Shown one piece after another: positions 47,841 through 57,333 of a stretch of DNA of 57,779 bases. Source of the stretch: a virus. The stretch lies in IMG/VR virus record IMGVR_UViG_3300036770_004266, positions 1 through 57,779 of that record, one strand, 5' to 3'. Position numbers and translations under genes: made by a program. Below the pieces are notes generated by a model. That model had not been told where the DNA came from and did no database searches. It worked only from the letters and a program-made list of their open reading frames with translations. The number at the start of each line of letters is the position of its first letter. The first letter of the stretch is position 1.

Positions 47841-49337
47841 TCAGGTTAAAGGTACTTCTACTAACTTATAATTGAAATGCTCATCATTATAGATTTTAAT
47901 TCTCTCAATCATATGTAATAATGTATAATTCTTTTTACTCTTCCAAGTTAAATCGTCAGCAATATCATATAATTTACATCCAGTTTTATCTTCACTTGTA
48001 CGAAGTCCTCGACCAATGGATTGTAGATTCCTCACTCGGGATTTAGAAGGGGATGCGAATATAATATTATGTAGTCTCTTAATATTAATACCTGTAGAAA
48101 AAGTACCATAAGATGCCACAATAATCGCATCATTTTGAGTCTCGGTTATCCTTCGTATTTCTTCACGCTGCTCAGTATCCGTACCGCCGAATACAAAGAA
48201 CACTTTTCTTTCTTTTTCCCTATTTGCCAATTTGGTATAGATCATATCATGTAATATTTTACCATGCTTTTCTACATACTGAAAAAGAACAAGGGTATTT
48301 CCCTCTTGGCTTATCGCAAGATTGCGTATGAATTTATTCCTCGGTTCATATTGAACTATGAAATCCATTTCTTCCTGATATGATAATCCTTTAACCGACT
48401 TTCTTATCTCATCTGGATATTTTAATATTAAATTAAATATCTCTAAATCTGCAAGTGTCTTATCCGATATTAATTGTTTGGTAGTTGTGACTTTATATAC
48501 TGGACCAAACAAACCTTCTAATACTAACTTATGTGTTTTAGTTCCATCTAAAGTTCCAGTAGTACCGATCCTGTATGGAGACTTGACGCATTTATTTAGT
48601 ATTCCTGTTAAGGATTTGGCCTTAAATAAGTGGGCCTCGTCCCCATATATACAATCAAAAATAGTAAAAAATTGTTTAGGTAATTTATATAAAGATTGCC
48701 ATGTAGAAATAACTATGGGAAACTCATTGGACTTTTCATGTCCGCCATATATTCGATGGCAATGGTTAGATGTTTTCCAACCATTTAATGAAGAATAATC
48801 TTGAAAATCTGAGTACATCTGTTCTACCAAAGATGTAGTGGGGACAAGTATTAATTGCTTTCTGCCGCAATCCGAGTGCCACCTCAAGATACAATATATG
48901 ATTAGAGACTTACCTGATCCTGTCGGAGATAATAGAAGTTTTCTTCCCTCAGAAATTGCTCGGTATACTGCATCTATCTGATATTCGCGTATTGTTAAAG
49001 GTTCTCCCTTAGATGCAAGATTCAACCCTTCACAATATTCTTTAATCATTTCATATGTTACCGAGTCTGCAGTTGTAACATACTCAGAATCATCTATAGT
49101 ATAATCTCGCTCCTTGGCAAAATGCTCAACATAACTCTTCAACCCAACGTATAATTCTTGGGTAAACATAGAAAACAATCTAACCTTGCCATCCCACATC
49201 CTGGATTTATATAAAGGATGAAATTTTGCTCCGGGAACTTCAAAGGAAAAATGGTCGTTTAACTCTTGTGCAATTGAAGGTTCTGCCTTAACCTTGAGAT
49301 ATGCATGATCTTTATTTACTATTTTTATATCCGACAT
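47841..49337 (-). CDS. uvsW: UvsW DNA helicase
   Basis: A 498-aa SF2 helicase with Walker A SPTGSGKS (137-144), DEAH box GDEAHLF (232-238) and the late motif SIGRGLR. It has the N-terminal UvsW domain (KVKAEPSIAQEL...MWDGKVRLF). UvsW unwinds R-loops and recombination branches and switches T4 from origin- to recombination-dependent replication. TAATG joins it to uvsY. Confidence 0.95.
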   Translation of the reverse strand: MSDIKIVNKDHAYLKVKAEPSIAQELNDHFSFEVPGAKFHPLYKSRMWDGKVRLFSMFTQELYVGLKSYVEHFAKERDYTIDDSEYVTTADSVTYEMIKEYCEGLNLASKGEPLTIREYQIDAVYRAISEGRKLLLSPTGSGKSLIIYCILRWHSDCGRKQLILVPTTSLVEQMYSDFQDYSSLNGWKTSNHCHRIYGGHEKSNEFPIVISTWQSLYKLPKQFFTIFDCIYGDEAHLFKAKSLTGILNKCVKSPYRIGTTGTLDGTKTHKLVLEGLFGPVYKVTTTKQLISDKTLADLEIFNLILKYPDEIRKSVKGLSYQEEMDFIVQYEPRNKFIRNLAISQEGNTLVLFQYVEKHGKILHDMIYTKLANREKERKVFFVFGGTDTEQREEIRRITETQNDAIIVASYGTFSTGINIKRLHNIIFASPSKSRVRNLQSIGRGLRTSEDKTGCKLYDIADDLTWKSKKNYTLLHMIERIKIYNDEHFNYKLVEVPLT

Positions 49338-49777
49338 TACAACATACCATTAGTAAACTTATTCCATTCTATGGAATTTTTAATATCCCAGGTTCTTCCG
49401 TTGATAGAACGAATAATTTGTTCTAGTTGATATAATACTGTTTTGTAGTATTCTACTTTATCAGTTAATTTAACCAAATCAGGATCAACTTGAAGGAACT
49501 CATCCATCTCATTTTTTAATGGTTTGTTTCCTTGCCATTGATCCCACCCCTCATCACTTAATTCTTCTTCAGACATTTCGCCCCGATAATACTTATACTT
49601 CTTTCTCCTCATATTAAGATAATCAGATTCAGATTTCCTCAAATTTAATCTTGTTGAAGAAAGAAGGTTTAAGTATTTAGAATGCAACATAGGAGTGCGA
49701 ACAGATTCCTGTCCAAGATTCATTTCATTTATCTTACAGTCATCTGCCCACATCTCTTGAAGCTCAGAAAGTTTCAT
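49337..49777 (-). CDS. uvsY: UvsY recombination mediator
   Basis: A 146-aa helical protein, close to T4 UvsY (137 aa). The opening LSELQEMWADDCKI and the helical C-terminal third LTDKVEYYKTVLYQLEQII fit the family. UvsY loads UvsX on gp32-coated ssDNA. It overlaps uvsW by TAATG. Confidence 0.9.
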   Translation of the reverse strand: MKLSELQEMWADDCKINEMNLGQESVRTPMLHSKYLNLLSSTRLNLRKSESDYLNMRRKKYKYYRGEMSEEELSDEGWDQWQGNKPLKNEMDEFLQVDPDLVKLTDKVEYYKTVLYQLEQIIRSINGRTWDIKNSIEWNKFTNGML

Positions 49778-49780
49778 AAT

Positions 49781-50674
49781 TTAGATTTGAATAATTTGCT
49801 GAGGATTTCCTTGGAAATTAAATGAACCATAGTGGTTAAGGGAAATGCTGGGATCAAGCCAAATCTCTCCACCAAGTTCTTGCCACCTTCGCGAGAAGCA
49901 ATAGTCCTCGGACAAGTATCTCTTATCCTTAGGATCAATCATCGTATCAAAGAAAGCATAAAAATGCGGATTTAATTCTGGAGGAGTATTTAGATCATTA
50001 TTATACTTCAATTCTGGATAGGCCTCTATCATCTTATCAATTGCAGAACGCTTAATCATCATAAATCCTGTAGCACCATCATGCAATCGAACAAGGCCAT
50101 TTTCGATTGCAATTTGTTTTGTTTCTCGATTTAGAAATTTGAAGTTAATAGCATAATCAGATCCAAATGCCGCAATCTGCTTATCATTAAATGTTTCTGC
50201 AGGATCCTTAACCATGCTGGAACGAATACGCTGCCAATTAACACCCTTCTTCGGATAAGCGCCAACCACGACCTCTTTATCATAGGCCATCAGTTTAATT
50301 ACATCCTCAACCTGAAATTCAATATCTGCATCAATAAACATTAGCTTAGTGAAGTTACTATGCAGGAAGTAAGCAACAAGCACATTCCTTGCTCGAGTAA
50401 CCAGTGACTCGTTCGCGATAGTTCCAAATGCTACAGGAATGCCATGCTGATTACAGAATGTTAGGAGGCGCACTACTGATCTAAAGTATGCCTCAGTAAG
50501 CATGCCCCCATAACAAGGAGTAGCAATAAACAGCTTTTCCTTTCGAAGGTCATCCAGCTTGACTTCCATCTTCTGCTGGGTCAAGCCGTTAGGTGTTTTT
50601 TGTGGGGTGTCTCCTGCCTTTGGTAGTTTTGGAACAGGAGGCAGGTTCATAGGTGTTACTTTTTTCTTAGTCAT
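49781..50674 (-). CDS. Glycosyltransferase (GT-A type) upstream of uvsY
   Basis: A 297-aa protein with a Pro/Lys-rich N-terminus and a GT-A fold: KLFIATPCYGGMLTEAYF, then RARNVLVAYFLHS and KLMFIDADIEF (DxD). It lies between the tail-tube-like gene and uvsY. It might decorate virion proteins, since its neighbours are structural; this is inference. Confidence 0.7.
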   Translation of the reverse strand: MTKKKVTPMNLPPVPKLPKAGDTPQKTPNGLTQQKMEVKLDDLRKEKLFIATPCYGGMLTEAYFRSVVRLLTFCNQHGIPVAFGTIANESLVTRARNVLVAYFLHSNFTKLMFIDADIEFQVEDVIKLMAYDKEVVVGAYPKKGVNWQRIRSSMVKDPAETFNDKQIAAFGSDYAINFKFLNRETKQIAIENGLVRLHDGATGFMMIKRSAIDKMIEAYPELKYNNDLNTPPELNPHFYAFFDTMIDPKDKRYLSEDYCFSRRWQELGGEIWLDPSISLNHYGSFNFQGNPQQIIQI

Positions 50675-50693
50675 AATAACTCCAAGTTAAAAA

Positions 50694-51281
50694 TTATAAT
50701 ACTTCTACTTCAAATATTGTATATCTAAATGAAGCGATCGCGGTAAAATATTCTACGGTAGATGATGCCACATCAAAATCAAGTGCTTCTAATGATATTG
50801 GAAATAAGTCTTTAAAAATTATATTACCTAATGCATTGTTTGTCGAGTCTAAAATAGTCAAAGTTCCATCCGAGTAAGCCAAAACTTCACTTGTACCATC
50901 GGATTTAGTTACAAAAGGAAATCTACTAGGTTTGGTTGAAGCAAAATTTCGGAATTGCCCATAGTTCTTCGGGAAGCCGAGAGCAATCAACCATCTGTAT
51001 AATTCTAAATAATTCGACATATCCTCCGAAATCAAAAATCTAATAGTAAAATCTCCAAAATTTATTTTATCACCTATAGTGGGTATGTCAACAAAAGGTG
51101 TGGCCTGCACCGCATAACCAAATTGAAGAGAAGGTAGATTTGCAGATTGACAGGTAAAAGATGTATTCGGAAGATCTTTTATGCCAAATCTAAAAGCATT
51201 CGGACGCAAGTAATCATATGTACTTGGCAACGAACTTTGGTAATTTGTTTTTAATAAATCAATGTTTGCAGTAAATGCCAT
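50694..51281 (-). CDS. Tail-tube-fold structural protein (gp19/gp54-like)
   Basis: A 195-aa protein. PNAFRFGIKDLPNTSFTCQS and INFGDFTIRFLISEDMSNY, then WLIALGFP, suggest the beta-sandwich tail-tube/baseplate initiator fold (T4 gp19, gp48, gp54 family). It has its own late box at 51302-51309 and follows the gp23 terminator. In T4, gp19 lies beside gp20 instead, so this may be a tail-tube paralogue or gp54. Confidence 0.6.
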   Translation of the reverse strand: MAFTANIDLLKTNYQSSLPSTYDYLRPNAFRFGIKDLPNTSFTCQSANLPSLQFGYAVQATPFVDIPTIGDKINFGDFTIRFLISEDMSNYLELYRWLIALGFPKNYGQFRNFASTKPSRFPFVTKSDGTSEVLAYSDGTLTILDSTNNALGNIIFKDLFPISLEALDFDVASSTVEYFTAIASFRYTIFEVEVL

Positions 51282-51301
51282 ATATTTCCTTTTACTCTAT
51301 T

Positions 51302-51309
51302 TATTTATA
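51302..51309 (-). promoter_or_regulatory. Late-type promoter box TATAAATA for the tail gene
   Basis: Minus strand TATAAATA (with a second AATAAATA overlapping) 20 bases upstream of the ATG at 51281, directly after the gp23 terminator. Confidence 0.75.
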
Positions 51310-51314
51310 AGAAT

Positions 51315-51342
51315 AAAAAAAGGGGGAATTTCTTCCCCCTTT
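51315..51342 (-). terminator. Rho-independent terminator after gp23
   Basis: Minus strand AAAGGGGGAAG/TTCCCCCTTT stem followed by a T run, 25 bases beyond the gp23 stop. Confidence 0.88.
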
Positions 51343-51366
51343 AAATACCGATCTACGCCGGTTTTA

Positions 51367-52668
51367 TTACATAAGGTTAACAACCTTAGTCTTACGATAG
51401 TACTGGTTTCTGTTTGCTGTAAAGGTATCAGCATCAGCAGGACCAGCGGAACTGCCGGAGGTTGTAACATATGGGTTAGCAATAAGACCATACCGAGTCT
51501 TGAAGCCAATCTTTGGCTGGAAGCTGTTAGGATCGATCGCACGAACCATTTGTAACGGGATATATGGGCAGTAGAAAATACCTGCGTCATATGGTGAAGA
51601 TCCCTTATAACCAACCATATAGAACTGGCTAGCAGAACCAAGGTTAGCCGAATATGGGTCGATGTAAACACGGAAACGTCCGTTTAGAACACCTGCGAAA
51701 GTATTGCCAGTGTCGTCAACTGTGAGGTTTGTGCTAAGTGCTGGGTTGTAATCAAGAACACCAGACATAGCTAAAGCACTTGCAACGTCTGCGGAGCAAA
51801 CGATGAAGTTACCTTTTCCTCTACGAGTATCTTGTGCAATGTGGTTAGCATCACGCTCGATATTGAACAGGAGACCCTTGAAGCGCTCAACAGACCAACG
51901 TCCATTTGAGTCAACGTCTAGATCAAATGTTCCAGGAGTTGCTGTTGCTGGAGATCCAGTCTTTGCCACTTTGTAGATTGTACGAACAACTTCACGGTTG
52001 ATCTCAAACATAAACTCTTGCGAAAGGATGTTTGACAGCTCTGCCTCTGCATCAAGACCATGAATTGCTTTTAAGTCTTGAGCAAGTTCAACGGTGTACT
52101 CAGCTTTTAGAGCTCTGCTCTTAGCGGTAACTGTTGTCTTGTCGATAGAGAAAGACATCTCGTTGAAGTCTGCAGAACCAGAGGTTCCAAGAGCTTCAGC
52201 GGTTGCTGTGCTTCTTGCTGTACCAGTATTATAAGTACCATCAACAGGATTTGAACCTGCGCTTGTACCTGTACCAGCAAATGCAGTGTTTGCCTCGTCG
52301 AAGAGTGCTTCAACTCTTGTAGATGTATTAGCTCTCTCGCCGTTATACATGGATCTCATCGCGAAGATAAGGCCAGTAGGACCCGTCATTGGCTGGACAC
52401 CGCAGATGTCATAAGCCATGAGGTTAGGCATAGCACGACGAACCAAACCAATAAGGATTGGGTCATACTTCTGGATACCATCAGTTGCGCTGATATTATT
52501 TACTGGAGCTGCCTCGAAAAGAGCATTACGATCCTCGCGAAGGGACTTCTCTTGATTCTCAAGAAGAACTGCCGTAACAGCTTTTCTGTATGAATCTTTG
52601 ATTTGGGGAAGATCTGGATGCTCCAGAATTGCTTCCCATTTCTTGCTATAATTTTCGGATAAGAACAT
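51367..52668 (-). CDS. 23: Major capsid protein (T4 gp23)
   Basis: A 433-aa capsid protein with the HK97-fold pattern of gp23: PILIGLVRRAMPNLMAYDICGVQPM then the long E-loop region. LFE at 50-52 fits the gp21 protease site (LxE), so about 52 residues would be removed on maturation. T4 gp23 has 521 aa. Transcribed with scaffold gp22 upstream; the terminator follows. Confidence 0.96.
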   Translation of the reverse strand: MFLSENYSKKWEAILEHPDLPQIKDSYRKAVTAVLLENQEKSLREDRNALFEAAPVNNISATDGIQKYDPILIGLVRRAMPNLMAYDICGVQPMTGPTGLIFAMRSMYNGERANTSTRVEALFDEANTAFAGTGTSAGSNPVDGTYNTGTARSTATAEALGTSGSADFNEMSFSIDKTTVTAKSRALKAEYTVELAQDLKAIHGLDAEAELSNILSQEFMFEINREVVRTIYKVAKTGSPATATPGTFDLDVDSNGRWSVERFKGLLFNIERDANHIAQDTRRGKGNFIVCSADVASALAMSGVLDYNPALSTNLTVDDTGNTFAGVLNGRFRVYIDPYSANLGSASQFYMVGYKGSSPYDAGIFYCPYIPLQMVRAIDPNSFQPKIGFKTRYGLIANPYVTTSGSSAGPADADTFTANRNQYYRKTKVVNLM

Positions 52669-52694
52669 TTAAGTCTCCTTTGTTTAAAATCCGT

Positions 52695-53873
52695 TTATTT
52701 TCTTACTGTTCTAGAAAGAGCTTTTGCATAAGAAGAAACGACAGAGTCTGTAGAGTAATCTTCTTGAACACCTGCCTCCTCAACTAAAGTCTGTGAAGTT
52801 CTAATACCTTCATCGTCCTTAGCAAAATAATTTTCTTTAATAACGGCTACTTTATCTTTGTAAAGTTCTTCGCTATCAAATTCAACACCTTCGAGGAGTT
52901 TATTTAACTTAGATACTTCTGTTTCTGCAAGATCTTTAGACATTTCCTTAATGATAAGTTTCTTTCTAAGATCCGTAACTTCAGTATTAAGTTCTACATT
53001 ATTGGAAATTTGAGAGTTCAAGTTTTCCTCTAAGTCGGTCACTTTGGCTTGTAATTCGCCAATCACATCATATTTCTCTTCAGGCACTTCAATGTAGTGC
53101 TCTTTAAATAGTTCTTTTAACCCAGACATAAAGTCTTCGGCAATTTCTGTACGAAGACCATTTTCAACAGCTAGTTTGTTTTCTTCCATCCAATTCTCGA
53201 CAACATAGCTAAGGTAAGCATCGACCTTTTCTACCATGCCTTCTTTGTAGCTTTCTACTTCTTCAGCAAATTTTTCAGATAGTGCCTCAGTAATTTGATC
53301 AATTTCATCATTTACCCTAGCAATAACGGCTGCTTCGAAAATAGATGTTGCCCTGGATTTAAATTCTTCTGAGAGATCCTCACCGAAGATTGGAGAAAGA
53401 TCAATTTCTTTTGAAGTAGTTTCTTCTATAACTTCTTCATCCGTCTCTTCTTCTGCAACAATTTCCTGATCTTCAACTTCTTCCAGATCTTCTTCAGATA
53501 TAACCTCGTCTTCGTCTGATTCTGTTTCTTCTCTAGTAATATTGCCTTTAGAATTGGGCTGGTTAACTACGGAAGTAGGATCGCCGACGGTTGTGAAATT
53601 AGGAGCCTGGCCAGCAGGTGCTTTCATTTGAATGTCATTTTTCTTGACACCCTTTGAAACTTGCGCGCCTTGGTTAGCTTCCTTTTCATCGCGAGTCTCG
53701 TATGTAGCATCCTTGGAATCGCCCTGCTTGGGATTGCCGGAGTCTCCGGAATTAGCAGCTTTAATTGAGGAATCTTTGCCAGTGCCAGCCGCGCCCATTG
53801 GACCAGCTTCTTCGATAGAAGCCTTGGCATCTACACGCTCTAGCAATTCCTGAATTTTTTTCTCTACTGACAT
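52695..53873 (-). CDS. 22: Prohead core scaffold (T4 gp22)
   Basis: A 392-aa acidic protein in the gp22 place between protease gp21 and gp23. It has a low-complexity N-terminal part (Gly/Lys/Asp), a very acidic middle (about 118-160) and a long coiled coil (about 170-330). Scaffolds of this kind are degraded by gp21. T4 gp22 has 269 aa, so the N-terminal 150 residues are an addition. Confidence 0.88.
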   Translation of the reverse strand: MSVEKKIQELLERVDAKASIEEAGPMGAAGTGKDSSIKAANSGDSGNPKQGDSKDATYETRDEKEANQGAQVSKGVKKNDIQMKAPAGQAPNFTTVGDPTSVVNQPNSKGNITREETESDEDEVISEEDLEEVEDQEIVAEEETDEEVIEETTSKEIDLSPIFGEDLSEEFKSRATSIFEAAVIARVNDEIDQITEALSEKFAEEVESYKEGMVEKVDAYLSYVVENWMEENKLAVENGLRTEIAEDFMSGLKELFKEHYIEVPEEKYDVIGELQAKVTDLEENLNSQISNNVELNTEVTDLRKKLIIKEMSKDLAETEVSKLNKLLEGVEFDSEELYKDKVAVIKENYFAKDDEGIRTSQTLVEEAGVQEDYSTDSVVSSYAKALSRTVRK

Positions 53874-53906
53874 TAGTGTCTCCTAAAATATGTATTTCTA
53901 CTCAAT

Positions 53907-53914
53907 TATTTATA
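53907..53914 (-). promoter_or_regulatory. Late-type promoter box TATAAATA before gp22
   Basis: Minus strand TATAAATA between the gp21 stop and the gp22 ATG, 34 bases upstream. It gives gp22 and gp23, needed in high amount, a separate late transcript. Confidence 0.75.
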
Positions 53915-53918
53915 AGAA

Positions 53919-54575
53919 TTAATATTTTGACAACTTATCTAAAAATGTTTCAAACATCTTTAGTTTTGTTTTTTCTAATTCTTCCTTTGTTGCTTTCTTA
54001 AGCATCTGCTGTTGCTGCTCAACTTCTACAGCTTTCCAAATACCATTTTCACATACCCAATCCGCCGATTCATATATTCCTTGAACATATGCATCGGGTG
54101 CTGAAGGATCAGCAACGATATCTACAGTAGCCAGGTGAAAATCGTCTTGAACTTCTTGCAGTCCATCTTTACCAGGTTTTAGAGATCCAAGGCCCCTGGT
54201 TGAAACACCTACCCCACAATCGTTCTCTATAAGATTCTTTGCAATAAGTCCCATAGGTGTTTCTAAAATTTTTGCACGGCCAATAACCCTGCCGCCCTCT
54301 TCCATCTTAAGATCTGTAATTAAATGAGATACCTTGTCAAGATTAATTGAAGGATTTGGCGGATGACCCAGTTCACCGAGTGATCTTTTAGCTGAAATAA
54401 TTTCCTGGTAGCGATTAACTTCTTTTTCCATTACAGACTTAGGATAAATCCTACCGTTTTTATTTCCAGTATCATACTGCGCGAATACGCCTTCGATAAA
54501 AATACTCTTTTTACCGTCCTTAGTTTCTTCTACAATATAACCTAGTTCCTCAGCTACTTCTGTAATAAGTTTCAT
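53919..54575 (-). CDS. 21: Prohead maturation protease (T4 gp21)
   Basis: A 218-aa serine protease with catalytic H71 (GELGHP) and S125 (GVGVSTRGLGS) as in T4 gp21 and herpesvirus assemblin-like proteases. IFIEGVFAQYDTGNKNGRIY is the family's opening. It cuts head proteins after LxE-type sites (gp23, gp22, and perhaps the 729-aa protein). Confidence 0.95.
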   Translation of the reverse strand: MKLITEVAEELGYIVEETKDGKKSIFIEGVFAQYDTGNKNGRIYPKSVMEKEVNRYQEIISAKRSLGELGHPPNPSINLDKVSHLITDLKMEEGGRVIGRAKILETPMGLIAKNLIENDCGVGVSTRGLGSLKPGKDGLQEVQDDFHLATVDIVADPSAPDAYVQGIYESADWVCENGIWKAVEVEQQQQMLKKATKEELEKTKLKMFETFLDKLSKY

Positions 54576-54587
54576 GTCTGTTTCCTA

Positions 54588-54998
54588 TTAGCCTTGATAA
54601 GTTGTTTTTTGTGCAATATCGAAGCCGAGTGCTGTTTGAACGTTCGGCGAGAATCCTGCAACCTTAGATAGACTTACAATAACGGTACCTGTTGCCGCAC
54701 CCTTATCAACAATAACATTCGCACCATTTGCTGTTGCAATTGAACAACCCATTTCTGGAGCTAGTCTCATAGTATCCTGGCCCGCAGTCAACACTAATAC
54801 AGTAGTAGTCCCCCGATCAATAGTTGTAGTTCCCGACACGCTAAAATTTACCATGTTAATATTTACTTGAGCGTTGCCCGTATCCAATATCTCATAAGGC
54901 ATTGCCATATCCGCAAGGTTTAAAGTCCCTGCGCCGGTGCCAACGAATGATGCTATAACTTGGCTCGGTGTCTTTTTAAGAACGGTTACTGTCGCCAT
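54588..54998 (-). CDS. Putative virion structural protein (beta-rich)
   Basis: A 136-aa Gly/Thr/Val-rich beta-type protein without cysteine-rich or enzymatic motifs. Its position in the head-gene run and its composition (TGAGTLNLADM, TIDRGTTTVLVL) suggest a head decoration or internal structural protein of marine T4-like phages. It overlaps the 729-aa gene by 23 bases. Function inferred from position. Confidence 0.6.
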   Translation of the reverse strand: MATVTVLKKTPSQVIASFVGTGAGTLNLADMAMPYEILDTGNAQVNINMVNFSVSGTTTIDRGTTTVLVLTAGQDTMRLAPEMGCSIATANGANVIVDKGAATGTVIVSLSKVAGFSPNVQTALGFDIAQKTTYQG

Positions 54999-57165
54999 TT
55001 AATTCTTCCTTGAGTGCTTTGAATGTTTTGTATTCTTTTTCTTCCCTAGGCACACAGTTTGGAACTTCTCGTCCATTCTTTTTCTTTGTACCTATCATCT
55101 TATATCCTGTCCAACAAGGATCCTTGGCGCCTCCCTGTAATTTGCCGGCCTCATCCAGATCTGCAGATTCTATATTTAAAGTTTTAGGATAACCCTTTTC
55201 ACCGGGCCTTGCGGGACGCTCACCGCGTTTTCTTTTAGCATGTATATTATCCCAAAGTCCTTTTTTCTTACCTTCTTCTAGGTCTGTTTCCTCTTTATAA
55301 ATTAATTTATCTGCCCTATTCCATGCCCTGCGCTGAGCATCAGCAGTCCATCTCTTACCAATACGAGTAATTGATTTATCTGCCTTTTCCTGATCTTTTG
55401 GATTTTTTGTAGATGCGGCTCTCTCTGCGCGCTTAGCATATGCATTAAGTGCGGTGTTTTGAGAAATCTCATCAAGCTCTTCGGTTTCTTCAACCATTCC
55501 TTCCTTGCGCTTGTGGCCTTCCATCCAAGAATGAAGACCTTCCATATCAGAATGAACCTTTGAAAGTTTGTTCTGATACCACTCCTCAATCTCTCCATCC
55601 ATTTCCAAATATTCGATTATTTCTTCAGCGGCATACTTTATGAAATGTGCTTGAGTAGCTGCCATCTCCGTTTTTTCCTCAGTATCGCTCATTTTTTCTT
55701 CATTATAACCATACACATCCTTGGCTCCTCGTTTTACGGCAGACTTATAGGCTTTATCTGCTTGTAAACTAGGATCAGCTCGCCAGTCTCCTCTACCCAT
55801 TCTTCTCTTTTGAGTTTCAGTAGGAGTCATTTTTCTAAAATCTTGGTCTCTTCTTTGAGCAACACTCTTAGCCAGGCCTGCGCTAACCTCATCAATCTGA
55901 TCTGTTTCTTCATTGATTTTAGTCATATCTTTCGGGGCCATTTTTTTAGTAGTGCCGTCCTCACGCTTAACGGTATAATACTTTTCAGTATCCTCGCCTT
56001 CTTCCTTATCAAGTTTTACAACCTCGCCTTTCATGCCGCTAGCTTTACATTTAACTTTGTCTCCAACCTTGAAGTGAGATTCTTCAAGTTCAACACTTTC
56101 ATTTTTACCCGTTATTTTTTTCCTTAATTTATTAGCAAATTTTCTAACATGATATTCTATAGCTCTTCCTGCCACTCCCCCTCCTACCCGGCCCGGACCT
56201 TCCATGCCTATTTTCGATCCGGCATACTGCCCTATTAAGCTACCAACAGTACTACCAATACTCTCATCTACTTCTTTATTCGCAATCTTTTCTTTTGTTT
56301 TACGCACTGCAGTTTGAATGCCTGCCTGACGCTTTCTAAATTTACCTGTACCAGTAACCGCAGATTTTAATCCGGATACCGCAGCTTTAGTTGTATAAGA
56401 CATAAACTTGCCTGCGGAATCAAGGACTTCATCTACTTGTTCTGCTTCTTCCTTCTGCATATCCTTGGATTTTTTATTAATTTTTTCCTGTGCCTTTGCC
56501 GCACCTTCTCTGCGTTTAGGATCGGATGAAAATTTTGCCCTTGTTGCATACTTAGTTAGAGTAGTTTGATCTAATTCATCGAGCTCTTCAACTTCTTCTT
56601 TAGTCATAGACTTCATAGCAGGATTTTTTATTTTTGCTTGGCGAAGTTTATCAGACATACCACTTTTTGGTTCATCTTTGTCGTTGATTGGAGTAAAACC
56701 AAGAGGCCTGCCATCATTGAAATCTCCATAGTTATTTTTCTGAGAAGGAGCACCGCGCTTTCCAAGCCCCAATCCAGGCCTGAATCCAGGATATTTTGCC
56801 TCATCAAGGTCAACATCTTCTTTACGAATAGAAAGTTTATCTGCAGGACTAGGGCCAAATCCTTTTTCTTTTTTTGTTTCTTTTTCGGATTGATTCATTG
56901 CTTTCCTGGCTAGATTTTGCGCCACGTTTTTTGTCTTTGCTGATGTCTGCGGTTTTTTCCAACCCGTATCTGAATAGGTTTCTTCATTTTTTGGACCACG
57001 CTCTGCGCCCAGCTTTGCGGCTATTGCCATTTGCCTGCGCTTCTCTTTACTCTTACCTGCAAATTGGGGGGCGTCTGATTTCTTAAAATCAGATATCCAA
57101 TCAGACATAGAGTCCGATGCCTTTAATTTTTCTTGAAGAGCAAAAAAATATCTATTCAGACTCAT
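54976..57165 (-). CDS. Large modular head-region protein with LDE linkers
   Basis: A 729-aa charged protein between the prohead-core gene and gp21. It is built of short modules separated by acidic linkers such as EEVEELDEL, EELDEISQN, QIDEVSAG and DLEEGK. Modules: SDAPQFAGKSKEKRRQMAIA near the N-terminus, helical ALNAYAKRAE and QDFRKMTPTETQKRRM units, a KOW-like KVKCKASGMKGEVVKL, and DPCWTGYKMIGTKKKNG at the end. Several such modules recur in marine T4-like phages. Linkers look like gp21 sites (LxE), so it may be a polyprotein of internal head proteins. Confidence 0.65.
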   Translation of the reverse strand: MSLNRYFFALQEKLKASDSMSDWISDFKKSDAPQFAGKSKEKRRQMAIAAKLGAERGPKNEETYSDTGWKKPQTSAKTKNVAQNLARKAMNQSEKETKKEKGFGPSPADKLSIRKEDVDLDEAKYPGFRPGLGLGKRGAPSQKNNYGDFNDGRPLGFTPINDKDEPKSGMSDKLRQAKIKNPAMKSMTKEEVEELDELDQTTLTKYATRAKFSSDPKRREGAAKAQEKINKKSKDMQKEEAEQVDEVLDSAGKFMSYTTKAAVSGLKSAVTGTGKFRKRQAGIQTAVRKTKEKIANKEVDESIGSTVGSLIGQYAGSKIGMEGPGRVGGGVAGRAIEYHVRKFANKLRKKITGKNESVELEESHFKVGDKVKCKASGMKGEVVKLDKEEGEDTEKYYTVKREDGTTKKMAPKDMTKINEETDQIDEVSAGLAKSVAQRRDQDFRKMTPTETQKRRMGRGDWRADPSLQADKAYKSAVKRGAKDVYGYNEEKMSDTEEKTEMAATQAHFIKYAAEEIIEYLEMDGEIEEWYQNKLSKVHSDMEGLHSWMEGHKRKEGMVEETEELDEISQNTALNAYAKRAERAASTKNPKDQEKADKSITRIGKRWTADAQRRAWNRADKLIYKEETDLEEGKKKGLWDNIHAKRKRGERPARPGEKGYPKTLNIESADLDEAGKLQGGAKDPCWTGYKMIGTKKKNGREVPNCVPREEKEYKTFKALKEELNGDSNRS

Positions 57166-57322
57166 CCTGTTTTGCTCCTAGAGATTGGGCAATTTCTATC
57201 TTTTTATCTTCTAACGCAGACGCTACTTTTGCAGCGACAATTTGCTGAAATGCCTCGGCTGCATCATGATTATTGTCATCTAATAAGCTGTCTATCATAT
57301 CTCTAACTTCTGTAGTTTCCAC
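57152..57322 (-). CDS. Small prohead-core-like protein (GTG start)
   Basis: A 56-aa ORF with GTG start behind AAGGAGTAATAAA. Sequence opens VETTEVRDMIDSLLDD and continues AAEAFQQIVAAKVASAL, an amphipathic helix pattern I associate with small proteins next to gp20 in T4-like phages, the place of prohead core genes 67/68. It overlaps the 729-aa gene by 14 bases. Confidence 0.65.
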   Translation of the reverse strand: METTEVRDMIDSLLDDNNHDAAEAFQQIVAAKVASALEDKKIEIAQSLGAKQDESE

Positions 57323-57333
57323 TTTATTACTCC

